A stretch of DNA of 48,210 bases. Origin: Thermogemmatispora sp. GTDB lineage: Bacteria; Chloroflexota; Ktedonobacteria; Ktedonobacterales; Ktedonobacteraceae. The translations under genes and the position numbers were made by a program. Below are positions 24,826-34,144 of this stretch, in pieces. The notes below the pieces were generated by a model. That model was not told where the DNA came from. It ran no database searches and saw only the letters and a list, made by a program, of their open reading frames with translations. The stretch covers positions 1 through 48,210 of the forward strand of contig NZ_JADGIA010000011.1 in the NCBI RefSeq assembly GCF_019683635.1, given 5' to 3'. The number at the start of each line of letters is the position of its first letter. The stretch's first letter is position 1.

Positions 24826-27800
24826 ATGGTACTCTCTTCTCCACAGGGCGAGCTGAAGATCGAGCTACTTGCTCAGGCACTGCTGAAAGAAATCAAGGGG
24901 ACCGGCGCCGGCCACTGCGCACGCATCGATTTTCTGGAGCTGGACGATGCCCGGCCTCTTTGTCAGCGCTTGCGCGAAAGCAAGCAGACAGAGCAGGGAA
25001 CGCTGTTTCATATTCTGACCACGGAGCGAGAGCACGCTACCGATGACTCGCTTTTCATCACTCCCGATCGTGCTATCGAGCTGCGCAACCGTAAGAGCGG
25101 GCGTTTCTGCCTCTTTATTCCCGCCGGCAGCGTGGACGCGGCTGTCAGCTCGCTGGCCAATGCCTTCTCCCCAATCGATGGGCGTCAGCTCTATGAGACA
25201 GCTCTGCGCGAGCTACAGCACCGCCTTCAACAGCGCTCTCCCGAGGCTGCGGCCCAGGTTCAGACAGTCTTTAGCCACCTGCGGCGCTGGCCCGGCTTGA
25301 GCTACGAGCGGCGCCTGGACTTCGTGGCCGCCGTCTACGCCCAGGTGCTGGATGGCACAGCAAACCAGATCGGCCTGGAACTCTGGCGCGTCGGCCTCAT
25401 CAGCGACGCTCGCCCCAATTTTACCGATTTTCTGGAGAGCAATCGACGCCTGACGACGCTCCTGGCGCGCCCTAAGAAGTTCGATTCCACCCTGGTTGAG
25501 CGCGTGCAGGAGCTGAAAGTTGAGAGCGCCACCGCCACAAGGCTGCTGCGCTTCTTGAAGAGCAAAGCCCTCAGCGATGTCCAAAGCTGGTCTCGTGCGC
25601 TGGTGGAGGAGGACCTGACGCTTGATCGCTGGGAATTCATCCATTATGAAGAGAGCGACCTGCGCGACTTTGAGATCGAACCTTTCGCTAACTCCAACGG
25701 CGAAGTTGAACACTTCTGCCACCTGGCTCAGCCCGATGGCCCCGGTGGTGCTCTTTACGCCTACTATGGTAGCAATGGCGATGTAGTAGTGCGCTGGAAA
25801 TGTAAGCCTGACAAGCCGCGGAACCTGGGTGGCTGGCGAGTAGCCATCGTACCCGAGGAAAGCGAGCCGGGTTTCCGCGAAAGCCTTTGGGAGCAGGACT
25901 TCACGCCCGGGCGTCGTAAGGTCACTATCAAGCTGGAGAAATTAGGGCTTGATAACGAGGAGCCGCCCGACTTCGCGGTCCGCGTGCGCATTGCTCCGCT
26001 GGGACCTGATGGCAATGAGCTAGTGAAGTCCTCCAATAATGAAGAAGAGAAGGAACTCTTCTACAAAGATAGCGAGTCGTTCTACTTGACTCTTGATTCG
26101 GCCAATCTTCCACCAGAGACGGCAAAGTCCGAAAAGCGCCGGACGGTCCCCACGCTCCCGTTCGGGCGTCTCAGCGTAGGTAGCGAGGTCCGCGAAACGA
26201 TCTTAGAGGAAAGCTCACCCCAATGGCAATTCCACGAGTGCGCTTACTTTAGTGTCCTGGTCAACGGCAAGCAGCGGCTCACGCTGACCCTGAGCGAGAC
26301 CCTGTTACAACTGGAGCGGCGTGTTCTGAAGGAGCCGACTCAGGGCGGCTGCTTTCTCCTGGAAGTTGATGATCTACGCCCCGTCGATGAGGCTGCCATT
26401 CAGCCGTTTCCCCTCTCTTCCGGTGAAAGTGAGCGCTGGCAACATTTCTGGCGCCAGCGAGATCTGTTCTTCCGACGCCTGCGCCAATCCGAACCGCGCG
26501 ACGTCATAGAAGTAGCCGACTGGAGCAGCAGCCCAGAGCTGGCCGATGCCGCTGTCCGCTATGCCCAGGCTTATCATGATTTGCTCCAGCACCTTCGCGA
26601 GAGGGGGGCCGACCCCAGCGAACTCAAGCAGGCCCTTTCCGTTGACAGCCTGCTCATCCGCTTTTTCAATCAGCAGCAGCAAATCGAAGAGGCGCTGATT
26701 ATTCTGCCCACCCATCCTATGCGCGTCGCTTGGTTAGCCGGCTATACCCGGCTACTGGCTTCCTGGGAGGAGCAACTGCTAGAGCAACAAAAGAGCCAGC
26801 GCAAGCAAAAAATCGATCTGCATGCGCTGCGTTTACTTGTTCCGGCTAATGTACCACCTTTCTCCTATCACATTGCTACAGCGACCACCTTCGTTTTCTT
26901 TCAAAATCTGCTCTTTTTCCATGGGGTGGCTCTCCCCGCGGACGTACCTGATCCGCATCGGCGTTACAGCGACGTCGCTACGCTACTCAAGGCCAGCCCA
27001 GAACAGGTCGGCCCTGGAGATATCCGCCCAGAGCCTCTTAGCGAGCATCTCAAACTCTTCCAGGCTCTGCATCCCTATGCCAATCCGCTGGTCCTGACGC
27101 TGATGAACCCGGATCGCGGGGCACTCCTGGGCGAGGCCCTTCAGGGCCTGATTGCTTCGCCAGATGAGAATGGAGAGACAGAGCTGCCGGATAGCACGCT
27201 GCCCTTGCTCCAGATTACCTCGTACAGCGAAAGCTGGCAGGGCGGTACCTTGCAGGCCCTGGCCCAGGCTCTGCGGCAGCATGGGAATCGTTTCTTCCAG
27301 AACTCGGGCTATCAGATTGACCACTTTCTACCAGCCCTTTCGACCACTGCCCGCTCGATCCGCTCGCTGTACGAGGAAGAACAAGAGCCACCCGAGGCTC
27401 ATCTGGCCATCATCAGCGATCTGATGCGCCCGCGCGTCATCGCTGTTCCAACACAGGGGACCCATTCCTTGAGCAGCGAGCTAAGCAGCTTCTCACTCTA
27501 CGGCCTGCTAGCCCGTTTTATCTCTCAGTTCAGCCAGGAAAATGACAGCCTGCTCTGGCGCTATCAGATCAACACCTTTGGTAGCAAGCCCCTTCCCCAT
27601 CCCCAGGGGCCGCGCTACAGCGAGACTCTGGTCAATCTGCATACAGCCCTCCTGAAAGCGGGTGGCTATCTGCTCTCTGGCAAAGAGGAGACACAACTGG
27701 CCTTGCAGGTCGCCCTCACCGCCGACCGCCGTGCTCTGCTGGACAAGCTGCACCAGCGCACGAACTGGGTTATTACGCTGGACCGCTTCTTCACCCTGGA

Positions 27801-29949
27801 CTACTACGACTCGCCTCACCTGCCCGGGCTGGCAGAGATGGCACGCAAGTATGTGCTGGACTATTCGCCCGAGTTCACCGAGGGACTGGGCCATCGCATG
27901 ATGGTGACTACCTCCTGGCACGAGGAAATCAGCTCGATGCTTGCTCAGGCTATGGAAGAGCTGGGCTTCTCACGCATTGAAGAGAGTGTCAGTCACTTGC
28001 TGCATTACTTGAAAATTATCTCGGGACGCCTGGCCTTGGAGGCCCTAGAGTCCCCAACCAGCGCCGCCGCCGCTGTGGGCCTTGGCGTGGTCACGGCCTG
28101 GCTCCAACGCCAGAACCGCCTCAAGCAGGCGGTCTTGCTGCCTGTCGATCTCTATCCACGCATCTTCTCGCCAAGCGGCTCTGGGCAAATGAGAGAGGGC
28201 GAGCGCCGCTGCGATCTCGTGCTCGTTGCTCTCAAGCGCAATATCGTGGAAGCCACCTTTATCGAGGTCAAGTGGCGTCGCGGCACCGTACCCCTTGAGC
28301 GCCTGGCCACCGATATGGCCTTGCAGCTGCAGGCTACCGCCAACACCATGCAACAGCGTTTCTTTGATCGCCAGCAGCTCGATGGGGCACTGCAGCGTGC
28401 CTATCTGGCCAATGTACTGCGCTTCCATTTCGAGCGTGCTCGCCGTTACCAGCTGTTCGACCCTGAAGCCGAGGCCACCTTTTTGGACAACCTGGCTCGC
28501 TTCGAAAAAGAAGAGCTGGACTTCCGCCCCAGCTACGAAGGCTACATTGTCAGTCTGAAGAGCGAGCCTCGAAAGCCCCTGCTCGTCGAGGGCGCGCGCA
28601 TTCGCCTGCTGACCGCCAGCGACTTCCACAATCTGCCCGAACTCTTGCAGGTCTCCGCCCTTGACGGCCAGGAAGAGCTGTCTGCCTCCGAGGAAGGGAC
28701 AGAGTTCATGCCCTCTGCTTCCACCATCGACGCCGCTCCACAAGAGCCGTCAACTCCACACACCCCTTTGACGACAGGCATTCGGCCCGGGCTTGAGCAG
28801 CAGCTAGAACGCATTAGGCAGACAGAGGCCGAGGGCACTTTGCTCATTCGGGCTGGCCATGAAGAGGGCCAGGTGAAGCCTCCAGACACAGGCTCCACGC
28901 CTGTTCGTGTTCTGCTAGGACAGGCCGCCAGTGGCCCAGTTTACTGGCAGCCAGCCATTCAGGGCAGCCCACATCTCTTTATCCTGGGCATCCCTGGGCA
29001 AGGGAAATCCTGGACAATCGAGCATCTACTGAGCGAGCTAAGCCAGCAGGGAGTGCCGGCCCTTGTGCTGGACTTTCACGGTCAGTTCGCCGACCCACAA
29101 GGGAACTTCTACCAGCGCGTTCACCCCAACGTCCTCGACGCGGCCAAGGGCCTGCCATTCAGCCCCTTCGAATGCAGCATCTCGGGTTCTGACTGGCGCA
29201 AGAATACTATGGCCATTTCGGAAATCTTCGCCCAGGTTGCTAACCTGGGAGATATGCAGCGCGATGCCGTCTACACGGCCATCCGCGATGCTTACCGCGC
29301 CCACGGCTTCGAAGACGACCTGAGCGAAGAGGAACAAGGCGAGCTGACCTATCCCTCTCTCCAGGAGGTCTTCCGACGCATCGGACAGCAAGAGCAGCAG
29401 CGCCATATCAGCAATGTTACTGCCCGTTGTCGGCCCTTGCTCGACATGGACCTCTTCCGTCCTGGAAGTTCTTCCATTAACTTGCGCTCTCTCATTGGCA
29501 ATGGACTTGTGATTGACCTGCACACGCTCTACGCCGAAGTGCTGCAACTGAGCGCCGGGTCTTTTGTGCTATACAAAATCTACAAAGACATGTTCCAGTG
29601 GGGGCCTACCGAGCGCCTGCGTCTGGCCATCGTCCTCGACGAGGCTCACCGCCTGGCAAAGGATCGGACGCTGCCTAAGCTCATGAAAGAAGGGCGTAAG
29701 TTCGGCATCGTTGTTATTGTCGCCAGCCAGAGCCTGAGCGACTTTCACTCTGAGGTTCTCTATAATGCAGGCACGCGCATCTTCTTTCGCATGAACTCCC
29801 CCGAGTCGCGCAAGGCAGCGGGCTTCATCCAAACTGGTCGGGGCAGCCAGGCGGCAGAACGCATCGAGCAGCTAAGCGTCGGCTCCGCCTATGTCCAGAC
29901 ACCCGAGATGCGTCAGGCGCTGATCGTGCGCATGGGTGCCGGTTCCTAG
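24826..29949 (+). CDS. DptH-like giant HerA-type ATPase with a nuclease-like domain
   Basis: This 1707-residue protein starts at ATG 24826 behind GAAAGGG, 25 bases after the DptG-like stop. DptH proteins have about this length. The N-terminal 130 residues include ITPDRAIELRNRKSGRF. A PD-(D/E)XK-like motif is seen at D1130 (in RRCDLVLVAL) and E1147-V-K1149 (in FIEVKWRRG), preceded by a helical region. A disordered Ser/Thr/Pro/Glu linker (about 1280-1350) leads to a HerA/FtsK-type motor. The motor has Walker A GIPGQGKS (1388-1395), Walker B IVLDEAHRL (D1605-E1606) and the HerA-like VIVASQSLSDF and NAGTRIFFRMN stretches. It is expected to translocate or process DNA in complex with the two upstream products. 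Confidence 0.88.
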   Translation: MVLSSPQGELKIELLAQALLKEIKGTGAGHCARIDFLELDDARPLCQRLRESKQTEQGTLFHILTTEREHATDDSLFITPDRAIELRNRKSGRFCLFIPAGSVDAAVSSLANAFSPIDGRQLYETALRELQHRLQQRSPEAAAQVQTVFSHLRRWPGLSYERRLDFVAAVYAQVLDGTANQIGLELWRVGLISDARPNFTDFLESNRRLTTLLARPKKFDSTLVERVQELKVESATATRLLRFLKSKALSDVQSWSRALVEEDLTLDRWEFIHYEESDLRDFEIEPFANSNGEVEHFCHLAQPDGPGGALYAYYGSNGDVVVRWKCKPDKPRNLGGWRVAIVPEESEPGFRESLWEQDFTPGRRKVTIKLEKLGLDNEEPPDFAVRVRIAPLGPDGNELVKSSNNEEEKELFYKDSESFYLTLDSANLPPETAKSEKRRTVPTLPFGRLSVGSEVRETILEESSPQWQFHECAYFSVLVNGKQRLTLTLSETLLQLERRVLKEPTQGGCFLLEVDDLRPVDEAAIQPFPLSSGESERWQHFWRQRDLFFRRLRQSEPRDVIEVADWSSSPELADAAVRYAQAYHDLLQHLRERGADPSELKQALSVDSLLIRFFNQQQQIEEALIILPTHPMRVAWLAGYTRLLASWEEQLLEQQKSQRKQKIDLHALRLLVPANVPPFSYHIATATTFVFFQNLLFFHGVALPADVPDPHRRYSDVATLLKASPEQVGPGDIRPEPLSEHLKLFQALHPYANPLVLTLMNPDRGALLGEALQGLIASPDENGETELPDSTLPLLQITSYSESWQGGTLQALAQALRQHGNRFFQNSGYQIDHFLPALSTTARSIRSLYEEEQEPPEAHLAIISDLMRPRVIAVPTQGTHSLSSELSSFSLYGLLARFISQFSQENDSLLWRYQINTFGSKPLPHPQGPRYSETLVNLHTALLKAGGYLLSGKEETQLALQVALTADRRALLDKLHQRTNWVITLDRFFTLDYYDSPHLPGLAEMARKYVLDYSPEFTEGLGHRMMVTTSWHEEISSMLAQAMEELGFSRIEESVSHLLHYLKIISGRLALEALESPTSAAAAVGLGVVTAWLQRQNRLKQAVLLPVDLYPRIFSPSGSGQMREGERRCDLVLVALKRNIVEATFIEVKWRRGTVPLERLATDMALQLQATANTMQQRFFDRQQLDGALQRAYLANVLRFHFERARRYQLFDPEAEATFLDNLARFEKEELDFRPSYEGYIVSLKSEPRKPLLVEGARIRLLTASDFHNLPELLQVSALDGQEELSASEEGTEFMPSASTIDAAPQEPSTPHTPLTTGIRPGLEQQLERIRQTEAEGTLLIRAGHEEGQVKPPDTGSTPVRVLLGQAASGPVYWQPAIQGSPHLFILGIPGQGKSWTIEHLLSELSQQGVPALVLDFHGQFADPQGNFYQRVHPNVLDAAKGLPFSPFECSISGSDWRKNTMAISEIFAQVANLGDMQRDAVYTAIRDAYRAHGFEDDLSEEEQGELTYPSLQEVFRRIGQQEQQRHISNVTARCRPLLDMDLFRPGSSSINLRSLIGNGLVIDLHTLYAEVLQLSAGSFVLYKIYKDMFQWGPTERLRLAIVLDEAHRLAKDRTLPKLMKEGRKFGIVVIVASQSLSDFHSEVLYNAGTRIFFRMNSPESRKAAGFIQTGRGSQAAERIEQLSVGSAYVQTPEMRQALIVRMGAGS

Positions 29950-29981
29950 CAAAATCCAGGACAAAGCGAGAGAGGAACAGA

Positions 29982-30068
29982 CAGGCGGGTCCGCTGACAG
30001 TAGAGAAGCAGCCTCATAAGAACTGCCTCCCCAGCTGCCAGCAGAACCCGCCTGCTGCAATGCAGCAG
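29982..30068. other. Inverted repeats between convergent genes
   Basis: CAGGCGGGT (29982-29990) pairs perfectly with ACCCGCCTG (30046-30054) across a 55-nt interval, and CTGCTG/CAGCAG follows at once. The position between the DptH-like gene and the oppositely oriented pentapeptide gene suggests a shared 3' structure. No T-tract is present. Confidence 0.4.
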
Positions 30069-30090
30069 ATCTATCCATCAATGACGTTGC

Positions 30091-31230
30091 TCACAAGGGC
30101 CGACGCACCACATTGGAGCCGATTCCCAGACGCCAACCAGTATAGGCATCGATCATAATCTCCTCCAGCGCGCCGCGATCAAGACCGCTGAACTGTTCAG
30201 GCTCCGCCTGGACCTGCTGCAGATCAGCCCCCATAAAGAGACTGTTAGTCAGCACTGCCCCGGTCAGACGCGCCTGCTGCAAATTAGCAGCGCGACAATC
30301 GGTAGCGTAAAGATAGGCCTCGGAGAGATCCGCCCCTTTGAGCAGAGCCTCGACCAGAGAGGCCCGGCTAAGATCGCAGCCACTCAGATCGGCGCGCGAG
30401 AGATTGGCTCTGGCGCAGTCAACCTTGCTCAGATCGGCGTTCCTGAGCACAGCCTGGAACAGGTAGGCACGGTTCAGACTCGCCCCCCGAAGATTGGCCT
30501 CATGGAGAGCGGCATCGACCAGGTTGGCACCATAGAGCGAGGCCCCACAGGCATAGACTCCGTTCAGGTTGGCCTTGCTTAGGACGGCCAGATTGAGGCG
30601 CGCCCCACTCAGATTGGCCCCACTCAGGTTGGCCTCGCGCAGATGAGCACCGACCAGATTGGCCCCGCTCAGATCAGCGCGGCTCAGATCAGCCTCATCG
30701 AGCACTGCGCCACTCAGATCGGCTCCGCTCAGATCAGCCCCAGAGAGATTAGCACGGCTCAGATTGGCCAGACTCAGGCGAGCCTGACTTAAATCACAGC
30801 GCCGGAGATCAACCCCAATAAGGCCAGCCTCCACCAGCATCGCCCCGTGGAGATCGGCACCGCGCAGATCCACCCCTCCCAGATCGGTTGAGCGTAGATC
30901 GGCCTCTCGCAGCGAGGCCCCCAGCAGATTGGCCCCGATCAGATTGACACCGATCAAAAAGGCCTTACTCAGGTTAGCCCGACTGAGATTTGCATGACTG
31001 AGATCAGCCTTACGCAGATAGGCCCCACAGAGATAGGCCCCGCTTAAATTGGCCTCCGAGAGATTCGCCCCACGCAGGTTGCCTCCACTGAGGTCCACCT
31101 TCTGTAAATCAAGCCGACTCAGATCGGCTCCGTCAAGCATAGGAACGCGCTCCTGCCGGTAAGCCTGGACGATCTCCAGCAGGGCCTCCTCTCGTCCGAG
31201 TCCCCCTAACTGCGGCTCAATTTCAAGCAT
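30091..31230 (-). CDS. Pentapeptide-repeat protein
   Basis: This 379-residue protein is almost wholly made of tandem pentapeptides of the A(D/N)LXX type from about residue 33 to 350 (around 60 units). They are expected to form a long right-handed quadrilateral beta-helix. The first 30 residues are a short leader (GLGREEALLEIVQAYRQ) and the last 30 a non-repeat cap. Some pentapeptide proteins mimic DNA and protect gyrase; others are scaffolds, so no function can be assigned. It begins five bases after the DUF4388 gene stop, which indicates translational coupling. The 15-base codon periodicity makes the DNA look repetitive. Confidence 0.88.
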   Translation of the reverse strand: MLEIEPQLGGLGREEALLEIVQAYRQERVPMLDGADLSRLDLQKVDLSGGNLRGANLSEANLSGAYLCGAYLRKADLSHANLSRANLSKAFLIGVNLIGANLLGASLREADLRSTDLGGVDLRGADLHGAMLVEAGLIGVDLRRCDLSQARLSLANLSRANLSGADLSGADLSGAVLDEADLSRADLSGANLVGAHLREANLSGANLSGARLNLAVLSKANLNGVYACGASLYGANLVDAALHEANLRGASLNRAYLFQAVLRNADLSKVDCARANLSRADLSGCDLSRASLVEALLKGADLSEAYLYATDCRAANLQQARLTGAVLTNSLFMGADLQQVQAEPEQFSGLDRGALEEIMIDAYTGWRLGIGSNVVRRPL

Positions 31231-31235
31231 ATAAC

Positions 31236-31868
31236 CTACAATCCTTTCCGCTGAATGATGCCGCGTTGCTCCAGATCGCTCAGCAGCTGGCTCACCACCT
31301 GCGGCTCCTTCCCCATCAGCTGAGCCAGATCGAGTACCCGGCGCCGGCCATCAATGAGCAAAAAGAGCTGGCGATGAGCACGCGAGAGATGATACTGCTC
31401 GATCAGAAGCAGGGCTTGCTGGAAGGGCAGCACAGCATAAGGCACCGCGTAGTAGGAAGCATCGGAGGAACGAGCATCTTGCCTATGCCCCCCAGCACTC
31501 AGCCCCGACTGAGAGCCACGAGCCGCGGCAGAAGGCGGCCCTTGCGGGGATGCAGGCGCCGCCGGGCGCGGTGGCTGCGTAATGCCAGCAGCTAGCCAGG
31601 CTAGCAACTCCTTTGTTGCCTCATCAAGCCCCGCGGGAATAAAACTATAGCGACACCTGCCCCAGGTACTCAGCCAATTGAGTGCGGCGTGATCCTTACG
31701 GCGACCTGCACTGGCCTGAGTGACCTGCCCCTTCACAAAGGTGATCACGCCCTCCTCGAAGAGGTCGCCAGTGCCCCGCCAGGCCGTCAGTGTGCCGCTG
31801 CCGCGCGCGAGCTGGATCAGCTGAATAACAGTGACCAAGTGATCCGTCACGCCTTCCTGCTCTGACAT
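31236..31868 (-). CDS. DUF4388 protein with a winged-helix-like tail
   Basis: In this 210-residue protein the N-terminal 75 residues match the DUF4388 pattern (LIQLARGSGTLTAW..., EGVITFVKGQVTQA, ALNWLSTWGRCRYSF), as found in PatA-like signalling proteins. A Pro/Ala/Ser-rich linker (about 90-130) precedes a C-terminal segment with VLDLAQLMGKEPQVV and LLSDLEQRGIIQRKG, typical of a winged helix. It is probably a cytoplasmic signalling or regulatory adaptor, coupled to the pentapeptide gene that follows it. The start at 31868 has GGGAG about nine bases upstream. Confidence 0.78.
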   Translation of the reverse strand: MSEQEGVTDHLVTVIQLIQLARGSGTLTAWRGTGDLFEEGVITFVKGQVTQASAGRRKDHAALNWLSTWGRCRYSFIPAGLDEATKELLAWLAAGITQPPRPAAPASPQGPPSAAARGSQSGLSAGGHRQDARSSDASYYAVPYAVLPFQQALLLIEQYHLSRAHRQLFLLIDGRRRVLDLAQLMGKEPQVVSQLLSDLEQRGIIQRKGL

Positions 31869-32130
31869 AAGCCTGCTCCCCAGAGAAACCAGCCATAACC
31901 GTCACACCCCAGATCAAGACATCCTTGCCAAAGGACGCACGAGCCTGGATGGCGCCCCCATAGCAGAACCAGACCATCCGAAAGAGAAGAAGAAAGGGAA
32001 AGCGATGCCTGCGTACAAGCGGCTCCCTTCTGCCGACGCGAGATGCACCTTTTCTGACCTGGCGCCTGCTTTCCTTACGTTGCATCACGTTGCATTCCCG
32101 TTCACCTGCGAGCCAGCCAGTAAAACGGGC

Positions 32131-33726
32131 CTAGCGATTGGCTACACGCTTATCCTCTAGAGGGAACGCCCCGGCAGGAGTAGTTTGATGGAGCTGACGC
32201 GCCTGCTGCAGGAGCCGTTCCTCTGAGAAACCGGTCACTGGGCGGATTGCATAATCAGCCGGACTAGTTTTATCCTGCCCACGCGGCAAACCGAGCAGGT
32301 CAAAGAGGGGCGTGAGAGCACAACACAGGACCAGATTCAGCACAAGCCCGGCAAAGGCAGCGTAGACATGGAACGAGAGGCCACCCACAGTCAGCGGATA
32401 GACTGTGCTAAAGTTCTGCGTGAGGACCATCCAGGTGCTAAGGATCATGCCCCCAGCCCAGCCGCAGATGAGAGCTAGATGATGGAACCAGCGCGTATAG
32501 AGGCCCAGCAGCACCGCAGGCAGGATCTGAATGATCCAGGCGTTAGCGAAAAGCTGCAGATTAATGGCGAAATCTGTCGGGAAGAAGAGGATGAACAGCA
32601 AAGCTCCAAACTTAATGACCAGGGAGGCTGTCTTGGCTACCGCCGATTCCTCACGCTCTGTACAGTTAGGATGGAAATATTCACGATAAATGTTGCGGGT
32701 AAAGAGATTGGCCGCCGCAATCGACATGACCCCAGCGGGAACCAGGGCCCCAATGGAGATAGCAGCAAAGGCGAAACCGGCCAGCCACGGCGGCAACATG
32801 CTGGCGAAAAGCGCAGGCAGGGCACTATTGGTCCTGTAGAGAGGAGAGGGCTTGATGCCGGCAGCGATCGCCATAAAGCCAAATAAGCCGATGAGCGACT
32901 GCAGAAAGGTGTAGGCTAGCAGAAACGGCAGGGTCCGCTTCAACGTCCGACGGCTATTGGCACTCAACATTGCAGTAAAGGCGTGCGGATAGAGAAAGAG
33001 CGCCATCGCCGAGCCAAGAATAAGCGTTGAAAAGGTGCTGTACTGCGCAGGAGAGAGAGTTAGCTTGTCAGCAGGGACAGTCGCGAAGATGTGAGACAAG
33101 CCTCCCAGGCGGATAGAGATGATTACAAAGCTCACGATGGCCACCAGCCAGATGGAAAGGTCTTTAAAGATAGCGATGAGGGCCGGTCCCCGCAAACCAC
33201 TGACATAGGTGTAGAGAGCCAGAATAAGGAAGGCGATGAAGAGGGCCAGCTCGACATTGATCCCCATCTGAGCAATGCAGACCTGGATACCGTAGATCTG
33301 AATGGCGATATAGGGCATGGTGGCCATGATGCCGGTGACCGCCACTACCAGCGCCAGCGCACTGCTACCGAAACGCTCACGTACAAAGTCGGCCTGGGTA
33401 ACGTAGCCACGATGGCGCGCAATGACCCAGAAGCGGGGTATCATGATCAGCGCAAAGACAAAGGCCAGGGTCAGATAAGGCGAGGCAAAGAAGCCCTGCG
33501 CACCTTGAGCATAAACCAGGGCCGGCACCGCCATGAACGTGTAGGCAGTGTAGAGATCACCTCCAATGAGGAACCAGGACACCACCGGCCCAAAGCGCCT
33601 GCCCGCCAGTGCCCACTCCTGGAGCCTGTTCAGATCACCAGGCCGCCAACGCGAGGCCAGTAAGCCCATGATGGTCATTACAATGAAAACGCCTATGAAG
33701 ACTGCCAGCATTCCCCATTGAATCAT
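32131..33726 (-). CDS. Sodium:solute symporter (SSS family), MctP-like
   Basis: This 531-residue integral membrane protein has about 13 hydrophobic helices. SSS-family features include the early GDLYTAYTFMAVPALVY and YVTQADFVRERFG segments. The overall look is of the monocarboxylate or pyruvate/acetate permease branch (MctP-like). The ATG at 33726 follows AGGAGAAG. The product usually paired with such permeases, a DUF3311 peptide, is encoded divergently at 34145. The substrate is inferred, not proven. Confidence 0.87.
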   Translation of the reverse strand: MIQWGMLAVFIGVFIVMTIMGLLASRWRPGDLNRLQEWALAGRRFGPVVSWFLIGGDLYTAYTFMAVPALVYAQGAQGFFASPYLTLAFVFALIMIPRFWVIARHRGYVTQADFVRERFGSSALALVVAVTGIMATMPYIAIQIYGIQVCIAQMGINVELALFIAFLILALYTYVSGLRGPALIAIFKDLSIWLVAIVSFVIISIRLGGLSHIFATVPADKLTLSPAQYSTFSTLILGSAMALFLYPHAFTAMLSANSRRTLKRTLPFLLAYTFLQSLIGLFGFMAIAAGIKPSPLYRTNSALPALFASMLPPWLAGFAFAAISIGALVPAGVMSIAAANLFTRNIYREYFHPNCTEREESAVAKTASLVIKFGALLFILFFPTDFAINLQLFANAWIIQILPAVLLGLYTRWFHHLALICGWAGGMILSTWMVLTQNFSTVYPLTVGGLSFHVYAAFAGLVLNLVLCCALTPLFDLLGLPRGQDKTSPADYAIRPVTGFSEERLLQQARQLHQTTPAGAFPLEDKRVANR

Positions 33727-33959
33727 ACGTCTCTTCTCCTATGGCACGACTCTTTCAGGAAAACGCTACACCACAGCGCTGTGTATGCCAAATGAGCCTG
33801 ATCCGCTCCTACTATTTTCCTGCGCGAAGAGCTACTCAACTGCAGTGCTTCATTTCCTTAACTGTTTCTTGTGTGCCCTGCATCCAAGTAATTCAGTCTG
33901 TTCCATCCTCTCTCTGCCTGGTTCGTTTTTATCATGTTGTATGCTCTTCGATAAGTGTC

Positions 33960-33968
33960 AGTATAGCA
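33960..33968 (-). promoter_or_regulatory. Extended -10 promoter for the symporter gene
   Basis: TGC-TATACT on the minus strand (33960-33968) is an extended -10 element about 230 bases before the symporter start. It is the clearest signal in the 418-base divergent gap 33727-34144. A TATACT on the plus strand near 34051 may serve the DUF3311 gene but lacks a good -35. A T7 run near 34000 is not attached to a stem. Confidence 0.5.
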
Positions 33969-34144
33969 CTACATCAAAGTACGGCACGGGATCATAGCCT
34001 TTTTTTCCTAATTCTGACAAGATAAAGCCGCCTGAGCCTCTCCCGTGAGCCTATACTGAATCTGAGTGGTCTAGCCTCGGGGAAAGTGGTAGCCCCTGTT
34101 CCCACAAGGCAAGACGATCATGACCAGGAGAGAGTGAGACGACG

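Noticed and set aside
28045..28743. 232-codon minus-strand frame inside the DptH-like gene
   Set aside because: It is antisense to the nuclease-like domain, with no ribosome site or family resemblance.
30200..31150. Regular short repeats (agat-ggcc every 15 bases) resembling a repeat array
   Set aside because: The 15-base period is the codon pattern of pentapeptides in an intact gene; there are no spacer-sized unique segments, so it is not a CRISPR array.
33998..34009. T-rich run suggesting a terminator
   Set aside because: No stem precedes it on either strand.
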